NCBI RefSeq assembly: GCF_024721175.1
Contig: NZ_CP099399.1
Span: forward strand, 2,604,001 to 2,668,000
DNA length: 64,000 nucleotides
Reading direction: 5' to 3'
Source: Rhizobium sp. Pop5
Lineage (GTDB): Bacteria; Pseudomonadota; Alphaproteobacteria; Rhizobiales; Rhizobiaceae
The notes beneath the pieces are model-generated. The model ran no database searches. It saw nothing but the letters and a program-made list of their open reading frames with translations, and had not been told where the DNA came from. A program made the position numbers and the translations under genes. This document shows positions 1 to 9,193 of this stretch, piece after piece. Within the stretch, counting starts at the first letter, position 1; each line of letters starts with the position of its first letter.

Positions 1-157
1 GGCGCTCTCAAAGCCCACCTACGGCATCCACGGCACGCCCGAACCTTCGAAGATCGGCCGCACCCAGAGCCATGGCTGTATTCGCCTGACCAACTGGGAC
101 GCTACCGAGCTCGCCAAGATGGTCAAGCCGGGGGTGACGGTCGAATTCGTGGATTGA
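1..157 (+). CDS. L,D-transpeptidase (YkuD family), C-terminal fragment
   Basis: Only the last 51 codons are inside the window; the gene is cut by the left edge. The frame contains the catalytic signature of YkuD transpeptidases, SHGCIRLTN, with the active-site cysteine and the histidine and arginine around it, preceded by YGIHGTPEPSKIG, which is the usual lead-in. The enzyme forms 3-3 cross-links in peptidoglycan or attaches proteins to it in the periplasm. The frame ends in TGA and is followed within 25 bases by a strong hairpin. Family assignment is firm; which of the several rhizobial paralogues it is cannot be told from the tail. Confidence 0.9.
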   Translation, partial: ALSKPTYGIHGTPEPSKIGRTQSHGCIRLTNWDATELAKMVKPGVTVEFVD

Positions 158-177
158 GCCGCTTCATTCACAAATAG

Positions 178-210
178 AAAAGGCCGCCGGATCGCTCCGG
201 CGGCCTTTTC
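178..210. terminator. Intrinsic terminator between convergent genes
   Basis: A ten-base GC-rich stem (181-190 with 197-206) closes a six-base loop and is followed by TTTTC; upstream lie A residues, so it can also serve the opposite strand. It separates the L,D-transpeptidase from the convergent ParA-like gene. Confidence 0.85.
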
Positions 211-227
211 GTTTCATCACGGGGAAA

Positions 228-941
228 TCAGGCCGCCGAGCGGACCAGCGAGTTTCCCAAGTGGGCCGAGGCAGGCAGCCTGACCGGCAGCTTGCGCATC
301 ATTTCCTCGGCGAAACAGGCGGCGTTCTCCCGCGCCTTGTCGAGATTGCTGACGCGCACCGGATCGATCGTGTGCAGCGTGCCGCCGCAATCGAAGATGT
401 CGCGGAAAGCCGAGCGTTCGATGATCGCAGTATCCAGCACCGGCACGTGCCGCTCGCTGAGCAGCGACTTGACGAGCTGCAGCGCCCGCGTCGTCACCAT
501 CGAGTTGACGCGGGTGAGCACCACCGAATGGCCGATTTTGATGCCCGCCTTCTCATCCAGATATTGCAGCAGTTCGAGCACCTGTGCGCCGCCGCGCGCA
601 TCCATCGCGCAGCCCTGGATCGGGATCAACACATGGTCGGAAAGGCCGACGGCGGTGGCGAGCAAGGGATTGCGCGCGCCCGGCAGGTCGACGATGAAAT
701 AGTCGGTATTGTGCTTGTTCTCACTGATATGCTGGGGCAGCGAGGCGGTGGTCACGAAATCGATCACCGAAACATTGGGGACATGACCTGATATTTCGTG
801 CCAGCGCGAAATCCAGTGCTGTGGATCAGCATCGAGAATGGTGACGCGGTAGCCCTTGCGGGCAAGCTCGGTTGCGAGCAGGAGAACAGCGGTGGTCTTG
901 CCGGCGCCGCCCTTGGTATTTGCGAATGTAATGACAGGCAT
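228..941 (-). CDS. ParA/VirC1-like ATPase, orphan
   Basis: A 237-residue P-loop ATPase of the ParA/MinD superfamily. The deviant Walker A box (KGGAGKTT, residues about 10-17) stands next to the N-terminus; a DADPQ motif near residue 40 and a Walker B-like FIVDLPG near residue 88 follow. I start it at the ATG giving MPVITFANTKGG, because ParA proteins begin a few residues before the P-loop; a longer frame reaches back to 1049 but adds nothing family-like. No parB, parS-like repeats or partner gene is beside it, so it is an orphan of the VirC1/chromosomal ParA-like kind that positions protein or DNA cargo. The cargo is unknown. Confidence 0.85.
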   Translation of the reverse strand: MPVITFANTKGGAGKTTAVLLLATELARKGYRVTILDADPQHWISRWHEISGHVPNVSVIDFVTTASLPQHISENKHNTDYFIVDLPGARNPLLATAVGLSDHVLIPIQGCAMDARGGAQVLELLQYLDEKAGIKIGHSVVLTRVNSMVTTRALQLVKSLLSERHVPVLDTAIIERSAFRDIFDCGGTLHTIDPVRVSNLDKARENAACFAEEMMRKLPVRLPASAHLGNSLVRSAA

Positions 942-1113
942 GTTTGATCCTCGAAGGGAAAATGGCGCGAGCCGGCATCGCTCTTTTGCGCACTGTCGGA
1001 GCATCGTGCGGTTAAGCCATCCTTTACAATCATGGTTAACAAATTCCAAACGCGCGCGGCGAAATTGCAGCCGGTATTTTTCATATCCCTAAAATTGGGG
1101 ATGCCCCAAGACG

Positions 1114-1146
1114 AAAAAAGCCCGGAAAGCCAAAGCTTTCCGGGCC
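1114..1146 (-). terminator. Intrinsic terminator after the iron alcohol dehydrogenase
   Basis: An 11-bp stem (1120-1130 with 1135-1145), four-base loop, and on the minus strand a run of six T (1114-1119). It ends the leftward catabolic unit. Confidence 0.9.
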
Positions 1147-1171
1147 AATCTGCAGGTCCACCCTCAAATTC

Positions 1172-2323
1172 TCAGAAGCAATCCCTGAAAAGGGCTTTGG
1201 TATTTTCAAGCGTCATCGCAACCGGGTTGCCACCGGCGCTCGGATCCTCGATCGCCATTGCCGACAATTCGTCGATACGATCAGGGGCGATTCCCATGGC
1301 GGTCAGCGTATCGGGCACGCCGAGCTCGGAGCGGAGCTTCAGCACATAGTCATAGAAGCCATCGAAGCCTCCCGAAATGCCGAGATAGGCAGCCGCCCGG
1401 CCGATCTTCTCCTCGATCGCAGCGCGGTTGAAGCGCAGTACTGCCGGCATGACAACCGCATTGGTCATGCCGTGATGCGTGTTGTAGACGGCGCCGATCG
1501 GGTGCGACAGCGCATGGATGGCGCCGAGCCCCTTCTGGAAAGCGACAGCGCCCATGGCCGCTGCCGACATCATATTGGCACGGGCTTCGAGATCGGTGCC
1601 TTCCTTATAGGCGCGCGGCAGGAATTCCTTGACGAGCCGCATGCCTTCGAGTGCGATGCCGGCTGACATCGGATGGTAGAAGGGCGAGGAATAGGCTTCC
1701 AGGCAATGCGCGAAGGCATCCATGCCGGTGCCGGCCGTGATGATCTTCGGCATGCCGACCGTCAGTTCCGGATCGGAGATGACGATACCGGGCAGGAACT
1801 TCGGATGGAAGATGATCTTCTTCACATGCGTTTCGGAATTGGTGATGACGCTGGCGCGGCCGACTTCCGAACCGGTGCCGGCCGTCGTCGGCACGGCGAC
1901 GATCGGCGCGATGCCCTCGAGGCTCGCGCGCGTCCACCAGTCGCCGATATCTTCGAAGTCCCAGACCGGGCGCGTCTGGCCGGCCATGAAGGCCACGCAC
2001 TTGCCAAGATCGAGGCCGGAGCCGCCGCCGAAGGCGACGACACCGTCATGGCCGCCGTCCTTGAAAGCCTTGACGCCGGCTTCGAGGTTCTTCTCGTTCG
2101 GGTTCGGATCGACATCGGCGAAGATCGCCCGGCCGAGGCCGGCATCTTCGAGGATGTCGAGCGCGTTCTTGGTGATCGCCATCGAGGCGAGGCCGCGGTC
2201 AGTGACGAGCAGCGGCTTTTTGATGCCGAGGCTCTTGCAGGCGTCGGCGAGTTCCTTGATCCGGCCTCGGCCGAGCTTGACCGATGTCGGGTAGCTCCAG
2301 TTTGCGGTGATGTTGCTGCTCAT
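1172..2323 (-). CDS. Iron-containing alcohol dehydrogenase
   Basis: A 383-residue group III (iron-dependent) alcohol dehydrogenase. The NAD-binding glycine motif GGGSGLDLGK is near residue 98, and the metal-binding histidines are in AHCLEAY (about 206) and in ALSHPIGAVYNTHHG (about 270-285). It oxidises an alcohol or reduces an aldehyde with NAD(H). Its start overlaps the stop of the aldehyde dehydrogenase by four bases (ATGA), so the two are translationally coupled, and both follow an amine ligase gene. This suggests consecutive alcohol to aldehyde to acid steps on the same side chain. Substrate is inferred, not seen. A strong terminator follows. Confidence 0.9.
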   Translation of the reverse strand: MSSNITANWSYPTSVKLGRGRIKELADACKSLGIKKPLLVTDRGLASMAITKNALDILEDAGLGRAIFADVDPNPNEKNLEAGVKAFKDGGHDGVVAFGGGSGLDLGKCVAFMAGQTRPVWDFEDIGDWWTRASLEGIAPIVAVPTTAGTGSEVGRASVITNSETHVKKIIFHPKFLPGIVISDPELTVGMPKIITAGTGMDAFAHCLEAYSSPFYHPMSAGIALEGMRLVKEFLPRAYKEGTDLEARANMMSAAAMGAVAFQKGLGAIHALSHPIGAVYNTHHGMTNAVVMPAVLRFNRAAIEEKIGRAAAYLGISGGFDGFYDYVLKLRSELGVPDTLTAMGIAPDRIDELSAMAIEDPSAGGNPVAMTLENTKALFRDCF

Positions 2324-3705
2324 GCTGTGACTTTCTTCAGGTGGAAGGATTTCGGGCGAGTCAGATTCTGGAAGCCGATGATCGACAGCGAGCCGCCGCG
2401 GCCGGTCTCCTTGACGCCGGTCCAGCAGAGTGCCGGATCGAGATAGTCGGCGCGGTTCATGAAAACGGTACCGGTTTCGATCTCGCGGCCGAGACGCGCA
2501 GCCCGATCGACATCCTTGGTCCAGAGCGAGGCCGTCAGCCCGTACTGGCTGTCATTCATCAAAGCGAGCGCCTCCGCGTCGCTCTTCACCTTCATGATGC
2601 CGACTGCCGGGCCGAAGGTCTCCTCGCGCATGAAGGCCATGGAATGGTCGACATCGACGAGGACCTGCGGCGCAAGATAGGCGCCGCCGTCATCCTGAGG
2701 GAAAAGCTTGGGATCGACAAGCGCCTTGGCGCCCTTCGCGATCGCGTCCGCAATCTGCTCGCGCACCACCTTGGCAAAGCGCTTGTTCGCCATCGGCCCG
2801 AGCGAAGTTTCCGGATCGAGCGGATTGCCGAGCTTGTAGTTCGAAACCCAGGCGACCGATTTCTCGACGAAGGCGTCATAGAGCGATTCATGCACATAGA
2901 TGCGCTCGATGCCGCAGCAGCACTGGCCGGAATTGTAGGTGGCGCCATCCATCAGCGTATCGACGGCAGCCTCGAGATCGGCGTCTTCCATGACGTAACC
3001 CGGATCCTTGCCGCCGAGTTCGAGGCCGAGCCCGGTAAACGTGCCGGCAGCCGCCCGCTCCATCGACCGTCCACCTTCGACCGATCCGGTGAAGTTGACG
3101 AAGTTGAAACTGCCGGCGGCAATCAGCGCCGACGTCGTCTCATGATCGAGGAAGACGTTCTGGAACACGTCCTCCGGAACGCCGGCCTCGACGAAGGCCT
3201 GGACCAGCCGCTCGCCAACTAGAAGCGTCTGCGAGGCGTGTTTCAGCACCACCGTATTGCCGGCCATCAGCGCAGGCGCGATCGTGTTGATCGCCGTCAT
3301 GTAGGGATAGTTCCACGGGGCGACGACGAAGACGACGCCATGCGCTTCGCGCTCGATACGGCGCTCGAAACGGTCGCTCTCTTCCACGACGAGGGGTGCC
3401 AACGCATCAGCCGCGATCGAGGCGACATAGTTGGAGCGCTCGTTGAAGCCTCTGTATTCCCCGCCGTACTTGATCGGCCGGCCCATCTGCCAGGCAAGCT
3501 CCGGCACGACGACGTCGGACATCTCGTTCAACCGCGCGGCACCCTTCAGCACGAGTTGGACACGCTCTTCGAGCGGCCGCTTCGCCCAGGCCTTCTGCGC
3601 CTTGCGTGCGCGCGCCACCACGTCCTTGGCAGCGTCGAGCGAAAGCGCAGGACGCTCCGCGTAAACCGATCCGTCGACCGGTGAAATGCATTGGATCATT
3701 GCCAT
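2320..3705 (-). CDS. Aldehyde dehydrogenase family protein
   Basis: A 461-residue NAD(P)-dependent aldehyde dehydrogenase. The general base is in LELGGKDPG (about residue 228), the nucleotide-binding turn in NFTGSVEGG, and the catalytic cysteine lies in NSGQCCCG (about residue 263). An AGGAAAC ribosome site precedes the ATG at 3705. It overlaps the downstream iron alcohol dehydrogenase by four bases. At 461 residues it is slightly shorter than typical 480-residue members, like the succinate-semialdehyde or gamma-glutamyl-aminoaldehyde types. Next to a glutamine-synthetase-like ligase it most likely oxidises a gamma-glutamylated aminoaldehyde; that role is inferred from context. Confidence 0.92.
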   Translation of the reverse strand: MAMIQCISPVDGSVYAERPALSLDAAKDVVARARKAQKAWAKRPLEERVQLVLKGAARLNEMSDVVVPELAWQMGRPIKYGGEYRGFNERSNYVASIAADALAPLVVEESDRFERRIEREAHGVVFVVAPWNYPYMTAINTIAPALMAGNTVVLKHASQTLLVGERLVQAFVEAGVPEDVFQNVFLDHETTSALIAAGSFNFVNFTGSVEGGRSMERAAAGTFTGLGLELGGKDPGYVMEDADLEAAVDTLMDGATYNSGQCCCGIERIYVHESLYDAFVEKSVAWVSNYKLGNPLDPETSLGPMANKRFAKVVREQIADAIAKGAKALVDPKLFPQDDGGAYLAPQVLVDVDHSMAFMREETFGPAVGIMKVKSDAEALALMNDSQYGLTASLWTKDVDRAARLGREIETGTVFMNRADYLDPALCWTGVKETGRGGSLSIIGFQNLTRPKSFHLKKVTA

Positions 3706-3760
3706 GATCGTTTCCTGTCCTCGTATTGATCAAATATTTCGCCGAGGGTCATAGTGGCCC

Positions 3761-3962
3761 CTCATCCGCCTGCCGGCACCTGGGGTCGAGCCACTGGTCT
3801 CGACCCGTCCTTCGGACCCCAGCTCGCGGGGAGAAGGGACTACGCAGCACCGCTTTCGTCAACCGCAAATCCCGCGCAGGGCACGTCCCCTTTCCCCGTT
3901 TTTTCGGGGGTCCGCAGGACGGGTCGAGACCACCGGCTCGACCCAGGCAAGGTTAGGGTGAG
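3761..3962. repeat. Long imperfect inverted repeat in intercistronic gap
   Basis: Arms of nearly 60 bases (3761-3820 and 3906-3962) are inverted copies with a handful of mismatches, sharing the core GGTCGAG...CTCGACCCGTCC. The 85-base centre is unrelated. The element fills most of the 282-base gap between the GS-like gene and the aldehyde dehydrogenase, so it would fold in their shared transcript. It resembles the interspersed palindromic elements of rhizobial genomes. Confidence 0.75.
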
Positions 3963-3987
3963 AGGCAAGCAACCCGCGAAATGCCTA

Positions 3988-5355
3988 TTAAGCTCTTTCG
4001 AAACCGCGCGCCACTTCCCAATCGGTGATGCGGCGGTCGTATTCTTCCTGCTCCCATTCGGCAGCGCGAGTGTAATGGTCGATCACGTCATCGCCGAAGG
4101 CTTTGCGCAGCATCGCCGATTCCGACATCGCAATCGCCGCCGAACGCAGCGTGCGAGGGATCTCCCGAATGTCCTTGCCGCCATAGGCGTCGCCGACGAA
4201 GGGAGCTTCGAGTTCCATTTTGTTCTCGATCCCGTCGATGCCGGCGGCGATGAGCGCGGCAAAGGCAAGATAGGGATTGAGATCGGAGCCGCCGACGCGG
4301 CATTCAATGCGTATCCCCTTGGTCTCCTCGCCGCAGAGGCGGTAGCCGGCGGTGCGGTTGTCCTTGCTCCAGATCGCCTTGGTCGGGGCGAAGGTGCCGG
4401 CCATGAAGCGCTTGTAGGAATTGATATAGGGCGCCAGGAAATAGGTGATCTCGCTCGCATGGGCGAGAAGCCCGGCAACGTAATTGTGCATCAGCGGCGA
4501 CATGCCGTATTTGCCGGTATGGTCGAAGAACAGCGGCTTTTCCTCGAGGCTCCACAGCGACTGGTGAATGTGGGAGGAACTGCCGGCGGCATTGTAGTTC
4601 CACTTGGCAAGGAAGGTGATGGCTTTGCCCTTCGACCAGGCGATCTCCTTGCAGCCGTTCTTGATGATCGCATGCCGGTCGGCCATGGCGAGCGCGTCGG
4701 CGTAACGGACGTTGATCTCCTCCTGGCCGGCGGAAGCCTCGCCCTTGGAGTTTTCGACCGGAATGCCGGCGCCCTGCAGGCCGGTGCGGATCGCCCGCAT
4801 CACCTCTTCTTCCTTGGTAGTCTGGAAGATGTGATAGTCCTCATTATAGGCGCTGGCGAGCTTGAGATTGCGGTAGCCCGAGACATGCGCCGCCTCGTAG
4901 CTCTGGTCGAACAGGAAGAATTCGAGCTCGGAAGCCATATAGGCCTTCATGCCCATGTCTTCGAGACGCTTCACCTGCTTCTTCAGGATCGCGCGCGGCG
5001 AATGGGCAACCTCCTCATGGGTGTGATGGTCGAGCACGTCGCAGAGCACGAGCGCAGTGCCCTCAAGCCAGGGAATACGGCGCAGCGTCGCAAGATCCGG
5101 CTTCATCGTATAGTCGCCGTAACCTTTCTCCCAGCTCGTCGCCTTGTAGCCGGAGACGGTTTCCATCTCTATGTCGGTCGCCTGCAGGTAGTTGCAGCTG
5201 TGCGTTTCCTTCCAGGCGCTCTCGACGAAATATTCCGCCTGAAAACGCTTGCCCATCAGCCGGCCCTGCATGTCCACCTGGCAGGCCAGAACCGTATCGA
5301 TGCGCCCTTCGGCCACATCCTTCCTGAGATCGTCGATTGTGTAGCTGCTGCTCAT
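3988..5355 (-). CDS. Glutamine synthetase-family ligase, probable gamma-glutamyl amine synthetase
   Basis: A 455-residue member of the glutamine synthetase superfamily. Visible signatures are the metal-binding glutamate in ASELEFFLFD, the ATP/ammonia-site histidine in SSSHIHQSL (about residue 262), and the glutamate/phosphate site NRTAGYRLCGEETKG followed by RIECRVGGSDLNPYLAFAA. It lies with an APC permease, two dehydrogenases and an amidohydrolase instead of with glnB, so it more likely joins glutamate to an amine, as PuuA (putrescine) and IpuC (isopropylamine) do, than makes glutamine. I chose the ATG giving MSSSYTIDDL, after a purine-rich stretch. The exact amine cannot be read from sequence. 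Confidence 0.85.
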   Translation of the reverse strand: MSSSYTIDDLRKDVAEGRIDTVLACQVDMQGRLMGKRFQAEYFVESAWKETHSCNYLQATDIEMETVSGYKATSWEKGYGDYTMKPDLATLRRIPWLEGTALVLCDVLDHHTHEEVAHSPRAILKKQVKRLEDMGMKAYMASELEFFLFDQSYEAAHVSGYRNLKLASAYNEDYHIFQTTKEEEVMRAIRTGLQGAGIPVENSKGEASAGQEEINVRYADALAMADRHAIIKNGCKEIAWSKGKAITFLAKWNYNAAGSSSHIHQSLWSLEEKPLFFDHTGKYGMSPLMHNYVAGLLAHASEITYFLAPYINSYKRFMAGTFAPTKAIWSKDNRTAGYRLCGEETKGIRIECRVGGSDLNPYLAFAALIAAGIDGIENKMELEAPFVGDAYGGKDIREIPRTLRSAAIAMSESAMLRKAFGDDVIDHYTRAAEWEQEEYDRRITDWEVARGFERA

Positions 5356-5450
5356 GATTGATCCGCCTGAATTGGAATTGAGAGATCGGGGCAACGAAAG
5401 CGCATGCGCTTGGCCAGACGTTGCGGCCAGATGCCTTTTCGTTGAGCCGG

Positions 5451-5479
5451 TGGTGGGGCCGCAGGATGCGGCCCCACCA
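5451..5479 (-). other. Intercistronic hairpin between permease and ligase genes
   Basis: A perfect 13-bp stem (5451-5463 with 5467-5479) with a three-base loop and no T run. It sits in the 146-base gap of the leftward unit and could tune the permease to ligase transcript ratio or protect a 3' end. Confidence 0.6.
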
Positions 5480-5501
5480 TTTGAGAGGGAAGCCTCGATC
5501 T

Positions 5502-7064
5502 TTATCTTTCGCCGCTCTCGCCGACCGCTGCTTCAGCGGCCGCGATTTCGGCCTGGCGCTTTGCGACATCGGCGCCGATCGGCGGTCCTTTGAAGCGCCG
5601 GCTCTCGAAACCGAACCAGACGATCGCGGTCAGCAGGAGGAAGCCAACCGTCACGTAAAGCGCGGTACCGTTCGGCGGCTGGATGCCGAGAATGAAGATC
5701 AGGATCATCGCGATGATCGTGAGCACGGCAAAGAGCTTGAAGACACCTTCACCGAGGTTCCATGGACCCATCTTGTCCCACTTCGACGTGCCCCAGGCGA
5801 AGAGGCCGAGCGTGATCGGAATCGCGAAGGAGAAGAAGAGGAAGATGACGGTGCACGAGACAACGATCGTATAAACCGGCGTATCACCGATTTTCATGAA
5901 GTCGAGCGAGGTGAACCAGACGAAAAGTACCGACAGAATGGAGCCGGTCCAGATCGCGGCCACCGGCGTGCGATACTGCGGGCTGACCTTCGACAGCGCC
6001 TTCGATGCCGGCAGACCGCCGTCACGCGAGAAGGCGAAGATCATGCGCGAGACCGAGGTAACGGTCGCAAGACCGCACAGCCACTGACTGACCAGGATGG
6101 CGAGATAGAGAATATCCTTGACGATCGGGTTCACCTGGCTGTCCATCGCCCAGAAGAACACATTCCAGCCCTGCTTGGCCGCATCGTCCATGTTCGGCAG
6201 CATGAGGACGAAGGCGCACAGCATGATGTAGCCGAAAAGCGCCGACCACAGGACGGACGCGACCATGCCGCGCGGAACCGACTCCGCGGCCTTGACGGTT
6301 TCTTCCGACGTATGCGCCGAGGCATCGTAGCCGGTGATGGTGTAGATCGGCAGCAGCAGGCCGACGAGGAAGACCCAGGCGCCCGAGCCGGTCGGCCAGA
6401 CATTGCCGCCGGCTTCGCCGGAATAGTTGGCGAAGGTGAAGAGACGGCTGATCTCGTAGGAGGGCGCCGCAATCAGGCAGACGGCCGCCAGCGCGATCGC
6501 GGTCGCAAAGATCAGATAACCCGAAAAGTCGGTCAGCTTCGCGGTCAGTCCGATGCCCATATGGTTCACGAGCGCCTGCGCGCCGGTGATGATGACGAGG
6601 AAGACGATGCGCACCATCGTCGTGTCCGTCAGCCCGAAATAGCTGGTGCCGAACGACCCCATGAAGAAATAGTAGGTGCCGACGTTGATGGCGCCGAGCA
6701 CGGTGACGAGACCGAGCAGGTTGAACCAGGCGGTCAGCCAGCCGGTGAAGCGGTTGCCGAGGATCGAACCCCAGTGATAGAGGCCGCCGGCCGTCGGATA
6801 GGCCGAGCTGATCTGCGCCATGGCGACGGCGAAGACGAGCGAGATGAAGCATCCCACAGGCCAGCCGATGCCGATGGCGGCTCCGCCGGCACCCGAAGTC
6901 GCCTGCGCCAGAGAATTGATGCCGCCGGAGAGGATGCAGATGATGGAGAATGAGACGGCGAAGTTTGAGAACGAGCTCATGCGTCGTTCGAGTTCCTGGG
7001 CATAGCCCATGGAATGCAGGATGTGCACATCCTGCTTCTTGTCCAGTTCGGTATAGTCCGACAT
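5502..7064 (-). CDS. APC-family amino acid/amine permease
   Basis: A 520-residue inner-membrane transporter of the amino acid-polyamine-organocation superfamily, with about twelve hydrophobic segments and the GABA-permease-like opening (SFSNFAVSFSIICILSGGI, then AYPTAGGLYHWG). The sequence GYDASAHTSEET in the middle is a marker of the subgroup that includes GabP and choline/ethanolamine-type carriers. I take the ATG at 7064 (MSDYTELDKK); an upstream in-frame start adds an unlikely 22 residues. It is co-oriented with the ligase and dehydrogenases, giving the cluster a second uptake route besides the ABC importer. Probable substrate: an amine or amino acid. Confidence 0.88.
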   Translation of the reverse strand: MSDYTELDKKQDVHILHSMGYAQELERRMSSFSNFAVSFSIICILSGGINSLAQATSGAGGAAIGIGWPVGCFISLVFAVAMAQISSAYPTAGGLYHWGSILGNRFTGWLTAWFNLLGLVTVLGAINVGTYYFFMGSFGTSYFGLTDTTMVRIVFLVIITGAQALVNHMGIGLTAKLTDFSGYLIFATAIALAAVCLIAAPSYEISRLFTFANYSGEAGGNVWPTGSGAWVFLVGLLLPIYTITGYDASAHTSEETVKAAESVPRGMVASVLWSALFGYIMLCAFVLMLPNMDDAAKQGWNVFFWAMDSQVNPIVKDILYLAILVSQWLCGLATVTSVSRMIFAFSRDGGLPASKALSKVSPQYRTPVAAIWTGSILSVLFVWFTSLDFMKIGDTPVYTIVVSCTVIFLFFSFAIPITLGLFAWGTSKWDKMGPWNLGEGVFKLFAVLTIIAMILIFILGIQPPNGTALYVTVGFLLLTAIVWFGFESRRFKGPPIGADVAKRQAEIAAAEAAVGESGER

Positions 7065-7183
7065 GACTTCCCCCTGTTCACGACCGGCCGCGGGATTGCG
7101 GGCCGGTCCAGTGCCAATTGTCCGCGGCATTTTCGCCGTGCGGACGTCCGCAGATAAACTGCTCCCTCGGGTCTTCTTTTTTG

Positions 7184-7963
7184 TCAGGCTTCCAGGCTTT
7201 GCCGGAGAAGCCCTGTCAAATAGTCGGCCATGACCCCTTGGCCGCCATCGTTTGCGAGGAGGTCGTTGCGGACCTCGATCATTACATTGCGTAAGCCGTT
7301 CGAAAGCCCATGCAGGATCAGCGTGTGGGTCACGCCGTCCCTGGGCCCATAAGGCTCGTTGCGTTCCGTCCTGTAAAGCGGCGCCTCAGCCGCAGCGTCC
7401 AGCATGCGGTCGGCGAGCCGGCTGTCCTCGTCATGCAATATGCCGAGTTCGACGGCGCGCTGGCGGCCGTGATAGACCGGCGTGAAGCTGTGCATCGTCA
7501 CGATGACACTGTCCTGCCCCCTCGCCCGGCGATCGCCGATCAGCCCGCGAATGGCGTCATGGAAAGGCACGTAGAGCGCGTCCGTGCGTGCAAGGCGCTC
7601 TTCGTCGGTCAGATCCTTGTTGCCGGGAATGGCATAGATCTCGCTCGTCTCCGGCATTGCGCCGGGCGAACTCGGCGGACGGTTGCAGTCGTAGATCAGC
7701 CGGGAGAACCGTTGATAGACGAGTGTGGCGTCGAGCGCCTTCGAGATGCCGCGGGCAACCGCCAGGGCCCCGGGGTCCCATGCGATATGGCTCGTCAGCG
7801 CTTCGCTGGGCAGGCCGAGATCGCCGAAGGAGGCAGGAAGCGTGCTCGAAGCGTGCTCACAGACGAGCAGCACCGGGCTGCAACCGTCGACGCGCTCGAT
7901 CCCGACGCATTCGCCGTCCGCTTCGCTGAGGATTTTCGGCCGGGCCAGCACCAAAGGCGCCAC
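7184..7963 (-). CDS. N-formylglutamate amidohydrolase family enzyme
   Basis: A 259-residue protein of the N-formylglutamate amidohydrolase (FGase) family, recognised by VLLVCEHASSTLP near residue 30, the HIAWDPGALAVAR segment near 65, RLIYDCNRP, and VTMHSFTPVYHGRQR near 155. Family members hydrolyse an amide of glutamate using a metal ion. In Hut pathways the product is glutamate; here no hut genes are visible, and the neighbours make and oxidise a glutamyl amide, so hydrolysis of the final gamma-glutamyl product is a tempting inference. The frame begins with GTG behind AAGGGATAGGA; a second GTG four codons later is possible. Confidence 0.85.
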   Translation of the reverse strand: MAPLVLARPKILSEADGECVGIERVDGCSPVLLVCEHASSTLPASFGDLGLPSEALTSHIAWDPGALAVARGISKALDATLVYQRFSRLIYDCNRPPSSPGAMPETSEIYAIPGNKDLTDEERLARTDALYVPFHDAIRGLIGDRRARGQDSVIVTMHSFTPVYHGRQRAVELGILHDEDSRLADRMLDAAAEAPLYRTERNEPYGPRDGVTHTLILHGLSNGLRNVMIEVRNDLLANDGGQGVMADYLTGLLRQSLEA

Positions 7964-8132
7964 TCCTATCCCTTAATAAAAACTTTATAAGAAAAGAATT
8001 CTTCAGCTTTCGACCAGTGTCAAGCGTCCGCTGAAAATTTCTTTTCATGACAGCTGTTGACATGGATTATGACAGCGTTGTTAACTTTGGTTGGGGAAGT
8101 GGCGCCAGACCACCCCCGGGGAGCATAATCAA

Positions 8133-9005
8133 GTGACCACCGCGTCGAAGACGGTTTCAGACGTCATCCATTCGCATCTTGGGGTGCTGACTCGCGCCGA
8201 GAAGCAATTGGCCGAAAGCCTTCTCGACAATTATCCCGTTTCCGGCCTCGGCAGCATCACCACCATTGCGGAGAATGCCGGCGTCTCGACGCCGACCGTC
8301 GTGCGCATGGTGCAGAAGCTCGGCTTCAAGGGCTATCCCGATTTCCAGGCGCATCTGCATCAGGAAGTCGAGGCGACCATCTCCAACCCGATCGCCAAGC
8401 ACGACCGCTGGGCGCAGAACGCGCCGGGCACCCATATCCTCAACCGTTTCGCCGACGCCATCATGGGCAATCTGCGCCAGACGCTGACCGATCTCGACAC
8501 CGCGACCTTCGACAACGTCGCGGCGCTGCTGTCGGACCGCAAGCGCGGCCTGTATTTCGCCGGCGGCCGCATCACCGGCGCGCTTGCCGAGTATTTCTTC
8601 ACCCATATGCAGGTGATCCGGCCGGCAACGGCGCTGCTGTCGTCGAATTCCAGCAGCTGGCCGCAATATGTCCTCAACATGAACGCCGGCGACATCCTGA
8701 TCATCTTCGACATCCGCCGCTACGAGCAGGAGATGGTGAGCCTTGCCACCGCCGCCCGCAAGCGCGGCGCCGAAATCGTGGTGTTCACCGACCAGTGGGG
8801 CTCGCCGGCCGCCAAGCTCGCCAAGCATGCTTTCCGCGTCCGCATCGAGGCGCCGTCCGCCTGGGATTCTTCCGTCGTCACCCTCTTCATTGTCGAAGCG
8901 CTGATCGAGGCTGTTCAGAATTCGACCTGGGACGAGACGAAGGAGCGCATGAAGACGCTGGAAGGCCTGTTCGAGCAGACCAAGCTTTTCCGCAAACCGG
9001 GTTAG
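8133..9005 (+). CDS. RpiR/MurR-type transcriptional regulator
   Basis: About 290 residues: an N-terminal RpiR helix-turn-helix (SITTIAENAGVSTPTVVRMVQKLGF as a region, residues about 35-60) and a C-terminal SIS sugar-phosphate-binding fold (about 120-260, with GGRITGALAEYF). I prefer the GTG at 8133 because GGGGAG lies about nine bases upstream; a TTG at 8091 would lengthen it by 14 residues. It is divergent from the amidohydrolase unit and in line with the ABC importer, so it plausibly controls both. The family usually responds to phosphosugars, which fits poorly with an amine substrate; the effector is open. Confidence 0.88.
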   Translation: MTTASKTVSDVIHSHLGVLTRAEKQLAESLLDNYPVSGLGSITTIAENAGVSTPTVVRMVQKLGFKGYPDFQAHLHQEVEATISNPIAKHDRWAQNAPGTHILNRFADAIMGNLRQTLTDLDTATFDNVAALLSDRKRGLYFAGGRITGALAEYFFTHMQVIRPATALLSSNSSSWPQYVLNMNAGDILIIFDIRRYEQEMVSLATAARKRGAEIVVFTDQWGSPAAKLAKHAFRVRIEAPSAWDSSVVTLFIVEALIEAVQNSTWDETKERMKTLEGLFEQTKLFRKPG

Positions 9006-9193
9006 GAGGGCGGCTAAAACAAAGAAAAAACAATGACGGCTTCTCGCGAAAACGGGTGGCATTGTCGCAAATAAACCATCCGTCGCAAACGCTTGCTATT
9101 CATGGCAAAATTAACGTCATCCAACTGTCACACAAGCTTCATGCAAGCTCATTAACAGCATCGCCAGACACTGAAACCCGAAGGAGAACAACA

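Noticed and set aside
228-941. Plasmid partition locus
   Set aside because: The ParA-like protein has no parB, repeat sites or repABC neighbours; an orphan chromosomal ATPase fits better.
3754-5361. 535-codon plus-strand frame
   Set aside because: Antisense shadow of the GS-like gene extended through the inverted repeat; no ribosome site.
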